64,000 nucleotides of DNA. Source: CAZIAK01 sp964537035 (GTDB lineage: Bacteria; Planctomycetota; B15-G4). The stretch is taken from NCBI GenBank assembly GCA_964537035.1, contig CAZIAK010000018.1:23365-87364 (forward strand). Reading direction: 5' to 3'. The number at the start of each line of letters is the position of its first letter. Positions within the stretch are counted from its first letter, which is position 1. The notes under the pieces are model-generated. The model ran no database searches and was not told the origin of the DNA. It saw nothing but the letters and a program-made list of their open reading frames with translations. Of this stretch, positions 34,709 through 44,241 are shown piece by piece. Made by a program: the position numbers and the translations under genes.

Positions 34709-34917
34709 GGTTGACCTGTAGTCCACGGCGCCCAGGGGGAGGACGGGCGCCCGTGTCGGGGAGAAGCCGTGAGAGCAGGTTCGGGGCCGCTCAACGGCCG
34801 GATCGGGAGAGATTCAGAGCCAGAGGACAGCCTGACCCTACCACGGCATCTGGAAAGTCGGAGGCTCCCATCCCCGGTCAACACATCTTGAACAACCCCG
34901 AGCGCGGGGCCGCCCTG

Positions 34918-36630
34918 CTACGGCGTCAAGCCCACCAAAGCTCCCGTTGAGGACACCCCGAACGGCGCGGCAGCATCGATGATCCACCCTTGAACCCAGG
35001 TCTCCGTGCCAGGCGCCAGACCTGTGGGCCAGTTGAAGCCCTGGGACATGGCCCCGTTGCCATCGAGCAAGAGGCCGCTGATCGGGTACAGGGGATCGGG
35101 GTACATCACCCCTCCCTTGAACGGAGCCAGCAGCCCTGCGGAGCCCACGGCCAAGAACGCAGCAGCATTCGCCGCACCTCCGCTCAGCCGCACCGAACTG
35201 CTGCTCCCCGGTTGCATGGAAGACTCGATCACCAGGGTGGGCACACCGGAGGCGCCAGCCAGACCGGGATGGAGTGCTCGCCAGTTCGCGGTGGCCGCAC
35301 CGTTGAGGAAGAGCACGTGTACGGCGCCACGATCGAGCCCGCCATCGTCGTCACCGTTGGCCCCCACGGCCAGGTCGACCACCCCGTCGCCATCGAGATC
35401 GCCCAGGTTGGCGAGGGCCTCGCCGAAGAGGTCGCCGGTGTCGATGGTCGTGGACAGCCCACCCAACTGATCACCGATTTCGACGTGCTCGCGCACCGTG
35501 CCATCGCTGTTCAGAAAGAGCACGAAGACACGGCTTGGACCGAGGGCAAACAAAGGCCCCCGCGAGGCCCCCACGGCCAGATCGGGCACGCCGTCCCCAT
35601 CGAGGTCGCCCAGGGGTTCCACACCCGAGCCGAAGCGGGCACCCGCGTTCAGCGCGCCGGTGAAGCCACCTTGGGTCGCTGAGATCTTGGTGCTCTCGCG
35701 CACGGTGCCATCGCCGTTCAAGAAGAGGATCCACACAGAGCCTGCGCCGGGGGCGCCGTCACCGTCGCCGTACGCCCCTACCGCCAGATCGATCACGCCG
35801 TCGCCGTCCAGGTCGCCCAGCACAGCGACGTCGCGGCCGAACTCGTCGTTGGCATCGAGGGCTTCGGCCAGATCGTCGCTGCCGATCTTGCGTTTGCCCT
35901 TCACGTAGCCGTCGCTGGCGAGGCTGAAGATCCACAGGGCGCCGGCGTTGAAGGCCTGATCGTCATCGTAGATCTGGGTCACGGCCAGCTCGATCACGCC
36001 GTCGCCATTCAGATCGCCCAGGTTGGCCATGCTCGCGGCGAAGCTGTCGCCCACGTCGAGGGAGGTCTCGAAGCCCCCTTGCTGCTCGCTGATGGTGTGC
36101 ACGTCCTTCACCGAACCGTCGTTGTTCAGCATGAGCAGGTGCAGGGCGCCAGCATTGGCACCACCGTCGCTGTTGCCGGCGGCGCCTACTGCCAGGTCGA
36201 ACACCCCGTCGCCGTCGAAGTCGTCGAGAGCCTCCACGCCATAGCCGAACCAGGCGCCGTTCTGGAGGGGAATGCCCAGGTCTCCCGCGGTGTGGCTGAT
36301 CTTGGCCTCGCTCTTCACCGTGCCGTCGGGGTTCATGAAGAGAATCCACACGCCCCCGGGGTCGGAGGCGAACGGTCCGTCGTCGTCACCCGGTGCGCCC
36401 ACCGCGAGATCGGTGACGCCGTCTCCGTCGAGATCGCCGATGGCGGTGACACCCAGGCCGAACTGATCGCCGAAGACCAGGTCACCCGAAAAGCCCCCGC
36501 TGGTGCTGCTGATCTTCGCCTCTGCTCGCACGCTGCCGTCCTGGGCCAGCAGCGGTTGGGACACCTCGCCCAAGCCCACCAGGATCAACAACAGCAGACA
36601 ACATGGGCGCGTGAACTGGCGATATGACAT
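34918..36630 (-). CDS. FG-GAP repeat exported protein with the shared C-terminal domain
   Basis: A 570-residue exported protein. Signal peptide (CCLLLLILVGLGEVSQPLLA) followed by about seven FG-GAP blades, each with a calcium-binding loop: GDLDGDGVTDLAVGAPGDDD, DDFDGDGVFDLAVGAAGNSD, GDLNGDGVIELAVTQIYDDD and four more. These form a Ca2+-dependent beta-propeller. The last 105 residues are the shared C-terminal domain (APFKGGVMYPDP, end GALVGLTP). ATG 36630 lies ten bases after GGGAG; the in-frame Met codons further upstream precede Arg/Ser-rich sequence with no signal. Divergent from the cytochrome-like gene. Confidence 0.9.
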   Translation of the reverse strand: MSYRQFTRPCCLLLLILVGLGEVSQPLLAQDGSVRAEAKISSTSGGFSGDLVFGDQFGLGVTAIGDLDGDGVTDLAVGAPGDDDGPFASDPGGVWILFMNPDGTVKSEAKISHTAGDLGIPLQNGAWFGYGVEALDDFDGDGVFDLAVGAAGNSDGGANAGALHLLMLNNDGSVKDVHTISEQQGGFETSLDVGDSFAASMANLGDLNGDGVIELAVTQIYDDDQAFNAGALWIFSLASDGYVKGKRKIGSDDLAEALDANDEFGRDVAVLGDLDGDGVIDLAVGAYGDGDGAPGAGSVWILFLNGDGTVRESTKISATQGGFTGALNAGARFGSGVEPLGDLDGDGVPDLAVGASRGPLFALGPSRVFVLFLNSDGTVREHVEIGDQLGGLSTTIDTGDLFGEALANLGDLDGDGVVDLAVGANGDDDGGLDRGAVHVLFLNGAATANWRALHPGLAGASGVPTLVIESSMQPGSSSSVRLSGGAANAAAFLAVGSAGLLAPFKGGVMYPDPLYPISGLLLDGNGAMSQGFNWPTGLAPGTETWVQGWIIDAAAPFGVSSTGALVGLTP

Positions 36631-36802
36631 CGGTGCAACTCTCCCGAAGAAGCCCTCAGCGCCCGGGCCCGGGCTGGCTTCGCAGGGGAGCATACCGGCG
36701 ATGGTGCCGAAGTGTGGCGAAACTGATGAGCCGTCCGGTCGCAGAGCCCCCTGCGTTAGGCCTCCGAACCCGGCCACCGGCATCCCCCTCTCGGAGATCC
36801 TC

Positions 36803-37819
36803 GTGAGCACCAAGACTTCTGCAAGAACCCTGTCCCTGAGCCTTCTCTCGTCGCTTGTGGGCCTGGCCATGGCCCTGCCCGGAGCGGTCGTCGACGGCGA
36901 GTTCGTGGCCCGTGGTCTCGAGCTGAAGCCGCTCGAGCTGGCCAAAGCGCCTCCGCTGCCAAAGCAGTCCCTGGCTGCCCTCAAACGCGCCACCGGCTAC
37001 AGCACCAGAGACCTCAAGGGCAGCGCAGTCTTCGTCGGCACCGTGAACCAAGACGGAGTCGAGCAGGAGACGCGCCTGGCCTCTGTGCCCTTCGAGCTGG
37101 ATGGCCAGCCCCACCACGCGCTCTTCGCCCTCAACGGCGACGGAGTCTTCCTGCGAGCCGCCGTCGTGAATGACGCCGGCCAACCCTTGGACGAGTGGCG
37201 ACACACGCTCAAGAACTTCGCCTTCTACGAGCTGCCCAGGCTGGACGGCGCCCAACCCCGGTCAGAACTCGGCGATGCCCGTCGCCAGTGGTCGCGCCGT
37301 GGCAAAGACCCAGAGGCGCAACTCGGCCTGGCCCTGCTCGACGTGCTCAAGCACATGAACGACCAGGCCTCCGTGTTCAACCTGCCCCCGGAGGGCCGCG
37401 CCCTGGGCCCGGCGGAGTCTTCGGAGATGGCCAGCCAGAGCTTCACCCAGCTCGCCGACCTCGCTGAGCCCCTGGCACCGCTGCTAGGACAGGCGGCCGA
37501 TGAGTTCGTGCGCCTGGCCACGGAGTCGTCCACCGCGGCGGCGAACATGGCCGCGGCCGCACGGGCCGAGGACTGGGATGCCATGGGAGCTGCACAGAGA
37601 TCGATGATGGGCAACTGTCGCAGCTGCCACGACCTCAACCTCCCTGAGCTCGAAGGGCTGGTCAAAGGCACCTTCGCGGCAGCCAGAGAGTCCCTAGGCA
37701 TCGGCGACGGTTTCTACCAAGTGGGGCATGACCTGCGCATCACCCACCATGACAGAGAGCGCATGCAGATCATGGCCGACGCCATGCGCTGCGCGGCCCT
37801 GCTCGCAGACGGAAACTGA
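36803..37819 (+). CDS. exported protein with a C-terminal c-type heme site
   Basis: A 338-residue protein with a signal peptide (LSLSLLSSLVGLAMALPGA) and a single CxxCH heme-attachment site near the C-terminus (C272-R-S-C275-H276). The region before it is a helical bundle with heptad-like Ala/Glu spacing (ADEFVRLATESSTAAANMAA), as in cytochrome c'-like or cytochrome c552/c556 folds. A distal axial ligand is not obvious. The first 150 residues do not match a family I know. GTG 36803 has GGAG six bases upstream. A periplasmic electron carrier or sensor is inferred. Confidence 0.72.
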   Translation: MSTKTSARTLSLSLLSSLVGLAMALPGAVVDGEFVARGLELKPLELAKAPPLPKQSLAALKRATGYSTRDLKGSAVFVGTVNQDGVEQETRLASVPFELDGQPHHALFALNGDGVFLRAAVVNDAGQPLDEWRHTLKNFAFYELPRLDGAQPRSELGDARRQWSRRGKDPEAQLGLALLDVLKHMNDQASVFNLPPEGRALGPAESSEMASQSFTQLADLAEPLAPLLGQAADEFVRLATESSTAAANMAAAARAEDWDAMGAAQRSMMGNCRSCHDLNLPELEGLVKGTFAAARESLGIGDGFYQVGHDLRITHHDRERMQIMADAMRCAALLADGN

Positions 37820-37877
37820 GCGAGCCCCTCCCGACCCAGAAGGCCGAGAGAGGCTCGATCGCGCCCTGCGATGGGTG

Positions 37878-39659
37878 TCAGAAGGCCGAAGCCGCAGAGG
37901 TGCTGAGAGAGGAGCTACCGATCGACAGGGGCGGCAGGTGCTTGCCCGCGCACTCTGCGTTGTCGATGGCGGAGATCTCGGCAGCGGTCAGCGCCCGGTG
38001 GTAGAGAGAGATCTCATCCAGGCCGCCCAGCAGGCCGTCCGTGCCGGGGAGATCGCTGTTCCCGAAGAACAGGCTGGCGGCTGACGAGAGCGAGCCACTC
38101 ACGGCGCCGCTAGCACCGCTGGCGGCCAGGCTGCCATCGACGTAGAGCCGGGTCTCCACACCCCGCTCCACCACCATGGCCACGTGATGCCACAGGCCAT
38201 CGTTCACTGCGGCGGAGGGGGTGGTCGTGGTGGTGTGCGTCGAGCTCCCGTCGTCGATCTCGAAGCCCAGCTGTCCGTCGTCGAGGAACGCCCGGTAGCC
38301 CGTGCCGGACACGGAGCGGTTGTAGAGGAACGTCTTGATGCCGGTCTGAAACTCGGAGCGCACCCAGCCTTCGAGCGTGAAGTCTGACAGGCCGACCTCC
38401 AGCGTGGGATGACTTGGCACCTCCACAGCAAACGTGCCGCCGTTGAATGACAGGGCACAGCGCACCACGCCCTCAGTGGCCCGGGCGCCCCCAGCGCTCC
38501 AGGTCCCGTGACGGTTGTTCAAGGTCTCCTTGGCCAGTGAGCCCTTGCCCTCGTCAAGCTTCCACCAGGCCACCGCATCGGCGGGACGTGGCGTCGAATC
38601 CTTCTTGGTGGCCATGATCTGCACCTCGCCGTCAGCCCGGTCAGCGACGAACGTGCGCCCATCGCAGCGCACGATGCGGTCGGATCCGTCCAGGCCAATC
38701 ACTCGCCAGCTGCGCTGCAGCTCCAGGCCGCCCAGGTTGACCGGGGCGGAACCCGAGGTGGGGACCGTCTTGATCGCCGGACTCGAGAAGGTGTAGCTGG
38801 GCCAGACCGTGTCCGTCCAGGCCAGTGTGTACAGGTCGGCGACAGCGCTATCGGCCCAGGTGTAGCGGGTGTCGAACAGGCCCTTGGCGTCGATGCCTTG
38901 AATCCGGTTGGTAGACGGCAGGGCCGTTGTCGGCGACAGATCACCATTCTGGTAGACCTCGGTGTAGCCATCAGGGAAGGGGAAGAACTGGTTGCCCGCC
39001 ACGTGCACCCGATGCATGAGATCGACGCTCACGTCGAAGGGCACGGCCATGCTGAAGAGGCCGTACTTGTTCAGCGGAGTGGCCTGGTTGTAGGTGTAGA
39101 CATCACCAGCTTCGAACTCCTCGACCACCCGGCGGCCCATGTCCACCACGTAGACGTTGCCGTTGGGGCCGACGGCGATGCCCCGGGGGTCGACGAAGGG
39201 GTCGGTGGGATCCCCCTGGAAGGTGTTGCCCGGGTAGCCGTTGCCCCACTTGTCAAAGGTCTGCACCACCCGTTGTCCGCTGAGGCTGGTGCCCGTGGCG
39301 TAGACCACCTCTTGCTGGGCATGTCCGGGCAGGTCGTTCACGGCCACGCCCCACGGACCTTCGAGCCAGTTGGACCACTCGAGGGGCACGGCGGTGGTGC
39401 CATCGGACTTCACCAGGAAGCGCACGATCTTGTTGGCCCCCGCGTCGGCCACATAGGCCCAGGTGATGGGCGTGTGGCACCAGGACATGACGGCCACATC
39501 GACCGGGTCGACCAGCAGGCTGGCGCCGAACGACTGGGGTGGATGGAGGCCTGCTGGCTCGGCCTTGATGGCCGTGAGTTGGGCCTGGGCGGGCGCTCCC
39601 AGCAGGAGCGTGGCGAGTCCGGTGGTGATCAGGGAGCGGCAGAGTGTCTTGGCGTTCAT
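37878..39659 (-). CDS. exported NHL-type propeller plus LamG-like domain protein
   Basis: A 593-residue exported protein. Signal peptide (LITTGLATLLLGAPAQA), then a NHL/SMP-type propeller part (VDPVDVAVMSW, AYVADAGANKIVRFLVKSDG, EGPWGVAVNDL, DPRGIAVGPNGNVYVVDMG) and from about residue 365 a LamG/concanavalin-like domain (AVAWWKLDEGKGSLAKETLN, FTLEGWVRSEFQTGIKTFLY, DGLWHHVAMVVERGVETRLY, LLGGLDEISLYHRALTAAEI). LamG domains bind carbohydrates or proteins. This protein lacks the shared C-terminal domain. ATG 39659 is used because upstream residues are basic and Cys-rich with no signal character. Confidence 0.88.
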   Translation of the reverse strand: MNAKTLCRSLITTGLATLLLGAPAQAQLTAIKAEPAGLHPPQSFGASLLVDPVDVAVMSWCHTPITWAYVADAGANKIVRFLVKSDGTTAVPLEWSNWLEGPWGVAVNDLPGHAQQEVVYATGTSLSGQRVVQTFDKWGNGYPGNTFQGDPTDPFVDPRGIAVGPNGNVYVVDMGRRVVEEFEAGDVYTYNQATPLNKYGLFSMAVPFDVSVDLMHRVHVAGNQFFPFPDGYTEVYQNGDLSPTTALPSTNRIQGIDAKGLFDTRYTWADSAVADLYTLAWTDTVWPSYTFSSPAIKTVPTSGSAPVNLGGLELQRSWRVIGLDGSDRIVRCDGRTFVADRADGEVQIMATKKDSTPRPADAVAWWKLDEGKGSLAKETLNNRHGTWSAGGARATEGVVRCALSFNGGTFAVEVPSHPTLEVGLSDFTLEGWVRSEFQTGIKTFLYNRSVSGTGYRAFLDDGQLGFEIDDGSSTHTTTTTPSAAVNDGLWHHVAMVVERGVETRLYVDGSLAASGASGAVSGSLSSAASLFFGNSDLPGTDGLLGGLDEISLYHRALTAAEISAIDNAECAGKHLPPLSIGSSSLSTSAASAF

Positions 39660-39862
39660 CGTTCGAGTCTCTTGGCAGGGCCGACCAGGAGGGCGCCTCC
39701 AGCAAGGTGGAGTCGACGCCTGACGCTCAGGCGAATGGGACGGCTTCACTCCCCTCCGCGCCGAAGTGGCCTGGGCACTGCCAGATAAAGTGTGGAAACC
39801 GCTTCTACAGTGAATCTCGTTGCCACCCCCTGGCCCTGGCATAGCCGCCGCAGACGGTAGAA

Positions 39863-39877
39863 GGGCTGTCACAGCCC
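39863..39877 (+). promoter_or_regulatory. leader hairpin upstream of the second FG-GAP gene
   Basis: GGGCTG-TCA-CAGCCC is a perfect six-base-pair hairpin 57 bases before ATG 39934. It may be a leader structure or the terminator of an upstream transcript. Meaning unclear. Confidence 0.3.
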
Positions 39878-39933
39878 ACCAATGAGCGGGCGAGCGGGCT
39901 CCCCACCCCATCCTGAGTGAAGAGGTTGAATCG

Positions 39934-41916
39934 ATGATTGATCCCTACAAGACAGGCCTGTCCACCTTGGTCGCCATTCTTGCCCTTGCCACCGGAGCCT
40001 CCGGTCAAATCAGCTCCCTCGATTGGAGCCTCTCTGGTTGCGCCGGCCTGCAAGGAGACTCTCTCGTGGTCTCCGCGCAGTTTGGCGGCTGCACCGTCTC
40101 CAACTCAAACGCCTCCTTCACCGCTGACCTCCAGGGCACCTACAACGCCACGGTGGACTGGACAGTCGCCCAGCCCGCTGTCTTCGGCTTCATCGCCATC
40201 ACTGTGGATGGCTCCACAACCTACTCGGTGCCCGACGTGGCGGGCTGCGTCAACCCACCCTGCCAGGGCCAGACGATGGGCATCCCCATCGCCGTCGAGG
40301 CAGGCGATGTGGTCACTGTCCAGGTCAGTGTAAGCGGCGCCTTTGGGGGCAGCCTGAGCGCCACGGTCACAGGTTTCGACTTCACTCCCGACATCGGCAT
40401 TCTCCCCGGGGGAGGCGCCCTCGACGCCTCTCTCCTGGGCGATGTCCTGGGAGTCGACGGCGCATCCCAGAGCGGCACGCCCATGGCCATCACCGGCGAT
40501 CTCGACCAGGACGGCATCCATGACTACGCTGTGGGCGTCCCCGCTGAGAATCTCGTCCTCGTGCTCTCGGGAGTGGATCAACAGCTGCTCCACGCCCTGC
40601 CAGCCCCAGGCTTGGGTGGAGGCGAGAGCCTCGACTGCGTGGGCGACATCGACGGCGACGGTGTGGACGACCTGCTCGTGGGACGTCCGAACGCCAATGG
40701 GTTCCTCGGTCAAGTGGATTTGTGGTCCGGGGCCACCGGCCTGTTGCTGTTCACCCGCCCAGGCGAGGATAGCTTTGACGCCTTCGGCGAAGCGGTCTCT
40801 GCGGCAGGTGACATCGACGGCGACGGCACCCCGGACCTGCTCGTCGGAGCCCCCGGCGATGACGGGCCCTCCGGATCAGACGGCCTGGTCTCGGTCTTGA
40901 GTGGCGTCGATGGTTCGTTGATCGACCAGTTCGGCGACCCCCGCGGCAGTCGCTTCGGCTCCTCCCTCGCCCTCGTGGGCGATGTGACGCAAGACGGTCT
41001 TGCCGACCTGCTGGTCACCGCCGCCATCAACGGGGCCCCCGGAAGCCTGGTGCAACTTCGTGATCACGTGACAGGCCCGGTCGTCGCACAGTTCTTCGGC
41101 GCCACCCTGGGTGGAGTGCTGCGCATTGCCGTGGCAAGCGCCGGTGACCTCAACGGAGACGGCACGCCCGACTTCGCCATCGGGACCCCCAGCGCACTGA
41201 CCAACGGCGTCATCACCGGTGAGCTGGTGGCCTACTCAGGCGCAGACAACTCCCCGCTGTTTTCCCACCCAGGGACGCCAGGGAGCGCGTTGGGACACAG
41301 CCTGTCCGCTGCCGGCGACGTCAATGGTGACGATCTCGACGATCTCATCGTGGCGGCTCCCTTTGACGGACCGGGGCGGGCCATCGTCTTGGGCGGCCCT
41401 GCAGGCCAGGTCCTCTTTGAGATCGAACCCCAGCTGCCCACCAGTCGCCTGGCCATGACAGTGACGGGCGGCGGGGATGTCAACGGCGACGGCTTCGATG
41501 ACGTGCTCTCAACGCGCCTGCCCTACCTGGGCACCAGTGAGACCAGTGCACGGATGATGATCGTCTCGGGATCGCCGGCCGATCACGTCGCCCCCTCACT
41601 CAACGGCTCAGGGACCCTCCTGCCAGACTCCCTCTTGCAGCTCACAGTCTCCGATGGGCAGCCGTCCGCCGAGACGACGTTGGTGATCGGCAGCGATCAC
41701 ATCGACCAGGCCTTCCACGGCGGCGTGCTTGTCCCCGTCCCCGAACTCATCCTGGCTGGCTTGCGCCTGGACAGCAGCGGTGGCCTTGTCCTGGCCGGTC
41801 GATGGCCGAACAACCTGCCGCCGTTCGCCTCGATCTGGGCTCAGGCCTGGACAGCCGACCGGGACGCGCTCAGCGGCTTCAACGCAACGAACGCCCTTCA
41901 GCTCATCGCGCCCTGA
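39934..41916 (+). CDS. FG-GAP repeat exported protein with the shared C-terminal domain
   Basis: A 660-residue exported protein. Signal peptide (STLVAILALATGASG), an N-terminal beta domain (about 22-155), then FG-GAP blades: GDLDQDGIHDYAVGVP, GDIDGDGVDDLLVGRP, GDIDGDGTPDLLVGAPGDD, GDVTQDGLADLLVTAA, GDLNGDGTPDFAIGTP, GDVNGDDLDDLIVAAP and GDVNGDGFDDVLST. The last 105 residues are the shared C-terminal domain (LNGSGTLLPDSLLQLTVSDG, GGVLVPVPELIL, end ATNALQLIAP). ATG 39934 is preceded by AGAGG. It is similar in plan to the FG-GAP gene at 34918-36630. Confidence 0.9.
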   Translation: MIDPYKTGLSTLVAILALATGASGQISSLDWSLSGCAGLQGDSLVVSAQFGGCTVSNSNASFTADLQGTYNATVDWTVAQPAVFGFIAITVDGSTTYSVPDVAGCVNPPCQGQTMGIPIAVEAGDVVTVQVSVSGAFGGSLSATVTGFDFTPDIGILPGGGALDASLLGDVLGVDGASQSGTPMAITGDLDQDGIHDYAVGVPAENLVLVLSGVDQQLLHALPAPGLGGGESLDCVGDIDGDGVDDLLVGRPNANGFLGQVDLWSGATGLLLFTRPGEDSFDAFGEAVSAAGDIDGDGTPDLLVGAPGDDGPSGSDGLVSVLSGVDGSLIDQFGDPRGSRFGSSLALVGDVTQDGLADLLVTAAINGAPGSLVQLRDHVTGPVVAQFFGATLGGVLRIAVASAGDLNGDGTPDFAIGTPSALTNGVITGELVAYSGADNSPLFSHPGTPGSALGHSLSAAGDVNGDDLDDLIVAAPFDGPGRAIVLGGPAGQVLFEIEPQLPTSRLAMTVTGGGDVNGDGFDDVLSTRLPYLGTSETSARMMIVSGSPADHVAPSLNGSGTLLPDSLLQLTVSDGQPSAETTLVIGSDHIDQAFHGGVLVPVPELILAGLRLDSSGGLVLAGRWPNNLPPFASIWAQAWTADRDALSGFNATNALQLIAP

Positions 41917-41970
41917 CAGTGAGGAGAGGTTTGCACGCTCCATCGGCAAGGCCCTGAGGACGCCCACGGC

Positions 41971-43035
41971 TCAGCGCCCCGGCAAGCCAGCCCCTGCGCT
42001 GAGGCTCAGCAGAACCGCGACGTCATGACCATTGCTGGAGCCGCCGCTCACGATGACGGTTTGAGTGCCCGAAGACATGACCACCGTGGTATCGACGGTG
42101 AAGAGATGCCGGGTCAGCAGAGTCATCTCCACCGGATCCAGCTCCTCGTCCAGGACGACTTCCATGGTCTCCACGGGCCGTTCGATCTCGGTGTGCTCAA
42201 GAAACAGGTCCAGACCGAATGTGCCGTCGGGCAAGGGCACCGCCTGCACCTTGACGACCAAGCCCTCGTGCACGGTCTCGATGATCGGATCGGCGATCTT
42301 GCGATCTCCGGGCTGCACAACGTGCAGCTGCCAATCGACGACGAAGCTCTGCTCGCTGCTGATCTTGAGCTCGCCCCGCTGACGAGGAAAGGTCGTCAGG
42401 GAGGGCGCTGACACCCACTCAACGCCCGCCTCGTCCAGATCAGCCAGGAGCGCGACCTGCTGCTCTGACTCCAGCAACGCGATGGCACTGTCCGACGCGT
42501 AACCGAGCTTCGCGAACGTACCAGAGGCCACCTTCAGCACCTTGGCCTCCACGGTGATGACGCCCCGATCCGTGCGCTGCTTCTCCAGGAACGCCTGCAC
42601 CCACAGCTGCTGCGCCGGAGTGCATTGGGCCACCAACGACGAGCCAGCCATGGATCGGACCTGCCCCGGAAACTCACCGAACGACGGCGTGATGTAGGCC
42701 GAGATCATGGTGGCCAGATCGGCGGCAGCGTTGATGGCCAGCTGCCGCTCCCCCTCCAGCTCTTCGAGTTGCTCCTTCCAGGTCTCGGCGTCGTAGCCCA
42801 CGTCGCTCTGCAACAGCTGGGCGTGACGAACGTCCGCCGCATCGAAGCCGCTGATATCGCCCACCTCGTAGAACTCCAACACGGCGTCGTTGTGAGCCTC
42901 AAAGGGGACCAGCACCGGCTGGGTGACCACCAGGGGCTTCGCCCGCCTGAACTCCAGTTCTCTTTCTTGATCTTGGGCGGTCAGGGAGACGGCCAGGGTG
43001 GCGAGCAGCAGCAGGGTCTTCAGGGTCGTGTCCAT
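41971..43035 (-). CDS. secretin-like exported protein
   Basis: A 354-residue protein with a signal peptide (LLLLATLAVSLTAQ) and a C-terminal region resembling the secretin domain of type II/III secretion pores and type IV pilus outer-membrane channels: SAPSLTTFPRQRGELKISSE (the typical S-x-P-x-x-T strand) and TTVVMSSGTQTVIVSGG (the T-x-V-x-x-G-x-T-x-V-x-G-G motif). The periplasmic N0/N1 modules are not obvious, so it is not a full secretin. It overlaps the anti-sigma gene by 16 bases and so belongs to the same operon. A regulated envelope role is inferred. Confidence 0.7.
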   Translation of the reverse strand: MDTTLKTLLLLATLAVSLTAQDQERELEFRRAKPLVVTQPVLVPFEAHNDAVLEFYEVGDISGFDAADVRHAQLLQSDVGYDAETWKEQLEELEGERQLAINAAADLATMISAYITPSFGEFPGQVRSMAGSSLVAQCTPAQQLWVQAFLEKQRTDRGVITVEAKVLKVASGTFAKLGYASDSAIALLESEQQVALLADLDEAGVEWVSAPSLTTFPRQRGELKISSEQSFVVDWQLHVVQPGDRKIADPIIETVHEGLVVKVQAVPLPDGTFGLDLFLEHTEIERPVETMEVVLDEELDPVEMTLLTRHLFTVDTTVVMSSGTQTVIVSGGSSNGHDVAVLLSLSAGAGLPGR

Positions 43036-43598
43036 GAATCGGTCCAGGCCAAGGCGAGGGTGCGAAGGGGTTGTTCGGGGGAGGGACGGGCCGCGCGGTG
43101 CGTCGTGACGAAGCCAGCGGGCTGATGGACTTCGCGGGTGGTGCCCGACGCGTCGGTCTTGCTGACCATGATCTTCAAGGCGAGCACCCGGGCGACGACT
43201 GGAGGCGCGGGTGCAGACTCAGCCGATGACAGAGGTGTGGGCAGCGGCGAGGTCTCTTCGGGCAGCCAGCTGAACACCAGCGCCAGGAGCAGCACGGCTG
43301 CCGCTGCGGCCGCCGATCTCCCAGGCTCGCTCGCCCCCATGGCCACCCATCGGCGGCCTGCTCGTCTGGCCGGCCGGCCTGTGGCCAGCGTTGCGGGCAC
43401 AGCGGTTCGAGCGCAGCCCGACGGCTCAAGAGCCGCCGCTCGCTGAGCCACCGCCGCCAGCCGACTTGTCAGCCGGTCGATAGGGACCAGATCGTCTGGG
43501 TGGCTCAACAGATGCTCGATGACCAACTCGTCCTGCAGAGGGTCACGGCGTTCGTCGAGCGCCGCCTGCACGGCCTCCCACACATCTTCGGAGATCAC
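43020..43598 (-). CDS. putative anti-sigma factor, single-span membrane protein
   Basis: A 192-residue protein. The N-terminal 50 or so residues are acidic and helical (ISEDVWEAVQAALDERRDPL, HLLSHPDDLVPIDRLT), as in sigma-binding anti-sigma domains, followed by a Pro/Arg linker, a transmembrane helix at about 95-112 (SAAAAAAVLLLALVFSWL) and a Pro-rich periplasmic tail. The GTG start overlaps the ECF sigma stop (GTGA), and its end overlaps the secretin-like start, so all three are translationally coupled. No zinc-binding motif. Assigned by context and topology. Confidence 0.7.
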   Translation of the reverse strand: MISEDVWEAVQAALDERRDPLQDELVIEHLLSHPDDLVPIDRLTSRLAAVAQRAAALEPSGCARTAVPATLATGRPARRAGRRWVAMGASEPGRSAAAAAAVLLLALVFSWLPEETSPLPTPLSSAESAPAPPVVARVLALKIMVSKTDASGTTREVHQPAGFVTTHRAARPSPEQPLRTLALAWTDSWTRP

Positions 43599-44152
43599 TG
43601 TGCGTCTCCTGGTACGGAGTGCGGGGCAGCGCTCGTCGGGCGACCTTCCGCCAGACGTCGTCGAGCCCGGTGCAGGTGGGACTTCACCGTGCCCGCAGGC
43701 ATGCCCAGCTCAGCAGAGATCTCCTGGACCGACCAGCCATCCCGGTGAAAGCGGCAGAGCACCTGCCGCTCTGTGGCACCCAAGGCCGCCAGGTGATGCT
43801 CAATCTCTTCCCTGTTCGCCACGGCGCGAGCCGCCTCTGCGTTCTGGGGCGACGACGGTTCGGGCAAGCCCTGCTGCCCCGTCACCGGCCTGCGCCGAGA
43901 GCGCTCCCGCTCGTCGAGGAACACCCTGAACGCCGTGCGCCTCAGCCAGGGCAGCAGGTCGCGCTGCTCATCGAAGGTGTGGGAGTAGCGCAGCGCTCGC
44001 TCCATGACATCTTGCACCAGGTCGTCCGCATCGAGAGTTGACGGACCCCGCCCTACCAGCCGCTCCAGAAACGAACGCACCTCTGCCATCTGCTCCAGCA
44101 GGCGCTGCTCCAAGGTGTTCGTCCCACTTGATCGACTCAGACGAGGGTTCAC
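43595..44152 (-). CDS. ECF-type RNA polymerase sigma factor
   Basis: A 185-residue sigma factor. Region 2 is at about 40-88 (DADDLVQDVMERALRYSHTF, LLPWLRRTAFRVFLDERERS). Region 4 is at about 120-172 (LGATERQVLCRFHRDGWSVQ, then ELGMPAGTVKSHLHRARRRL). The start is taken as GTG 44152, with GGAG five bases upstream. It heads the downstream anti-sigma and secretin-like genes and follows, after 89 bases, the large carboxypeptidase-regulatory-like gene on the same strand. It could control that gene or respond to it. Confidence 0.93.
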   Translation of the reverse strand: MNPRLSRSSGTNTLEQRLLEQMAEVRSFLERLVGRGPSTLDADDLVQDVMERALRYSHTFDEQRDLLPWLRRTAFRVFLDERERSRRRPVTGQQGLPEPSSPQNAEAARAVANREEIEHHLAALGATERQVLCRFHRDGWSVQEISAELGMPAGTVKSHLHRARRRLAEGRPTSAAPHSVPGDAQ

Positions 44153-44241
44153 ACCTCTCCATACCGCAGGGCCAGGCCTAAGGTTGCAAGAAGATCAGCG
44201 ACGAGCTGAACTCTCCAGCAGGCGATCCATGGCACAGACGC

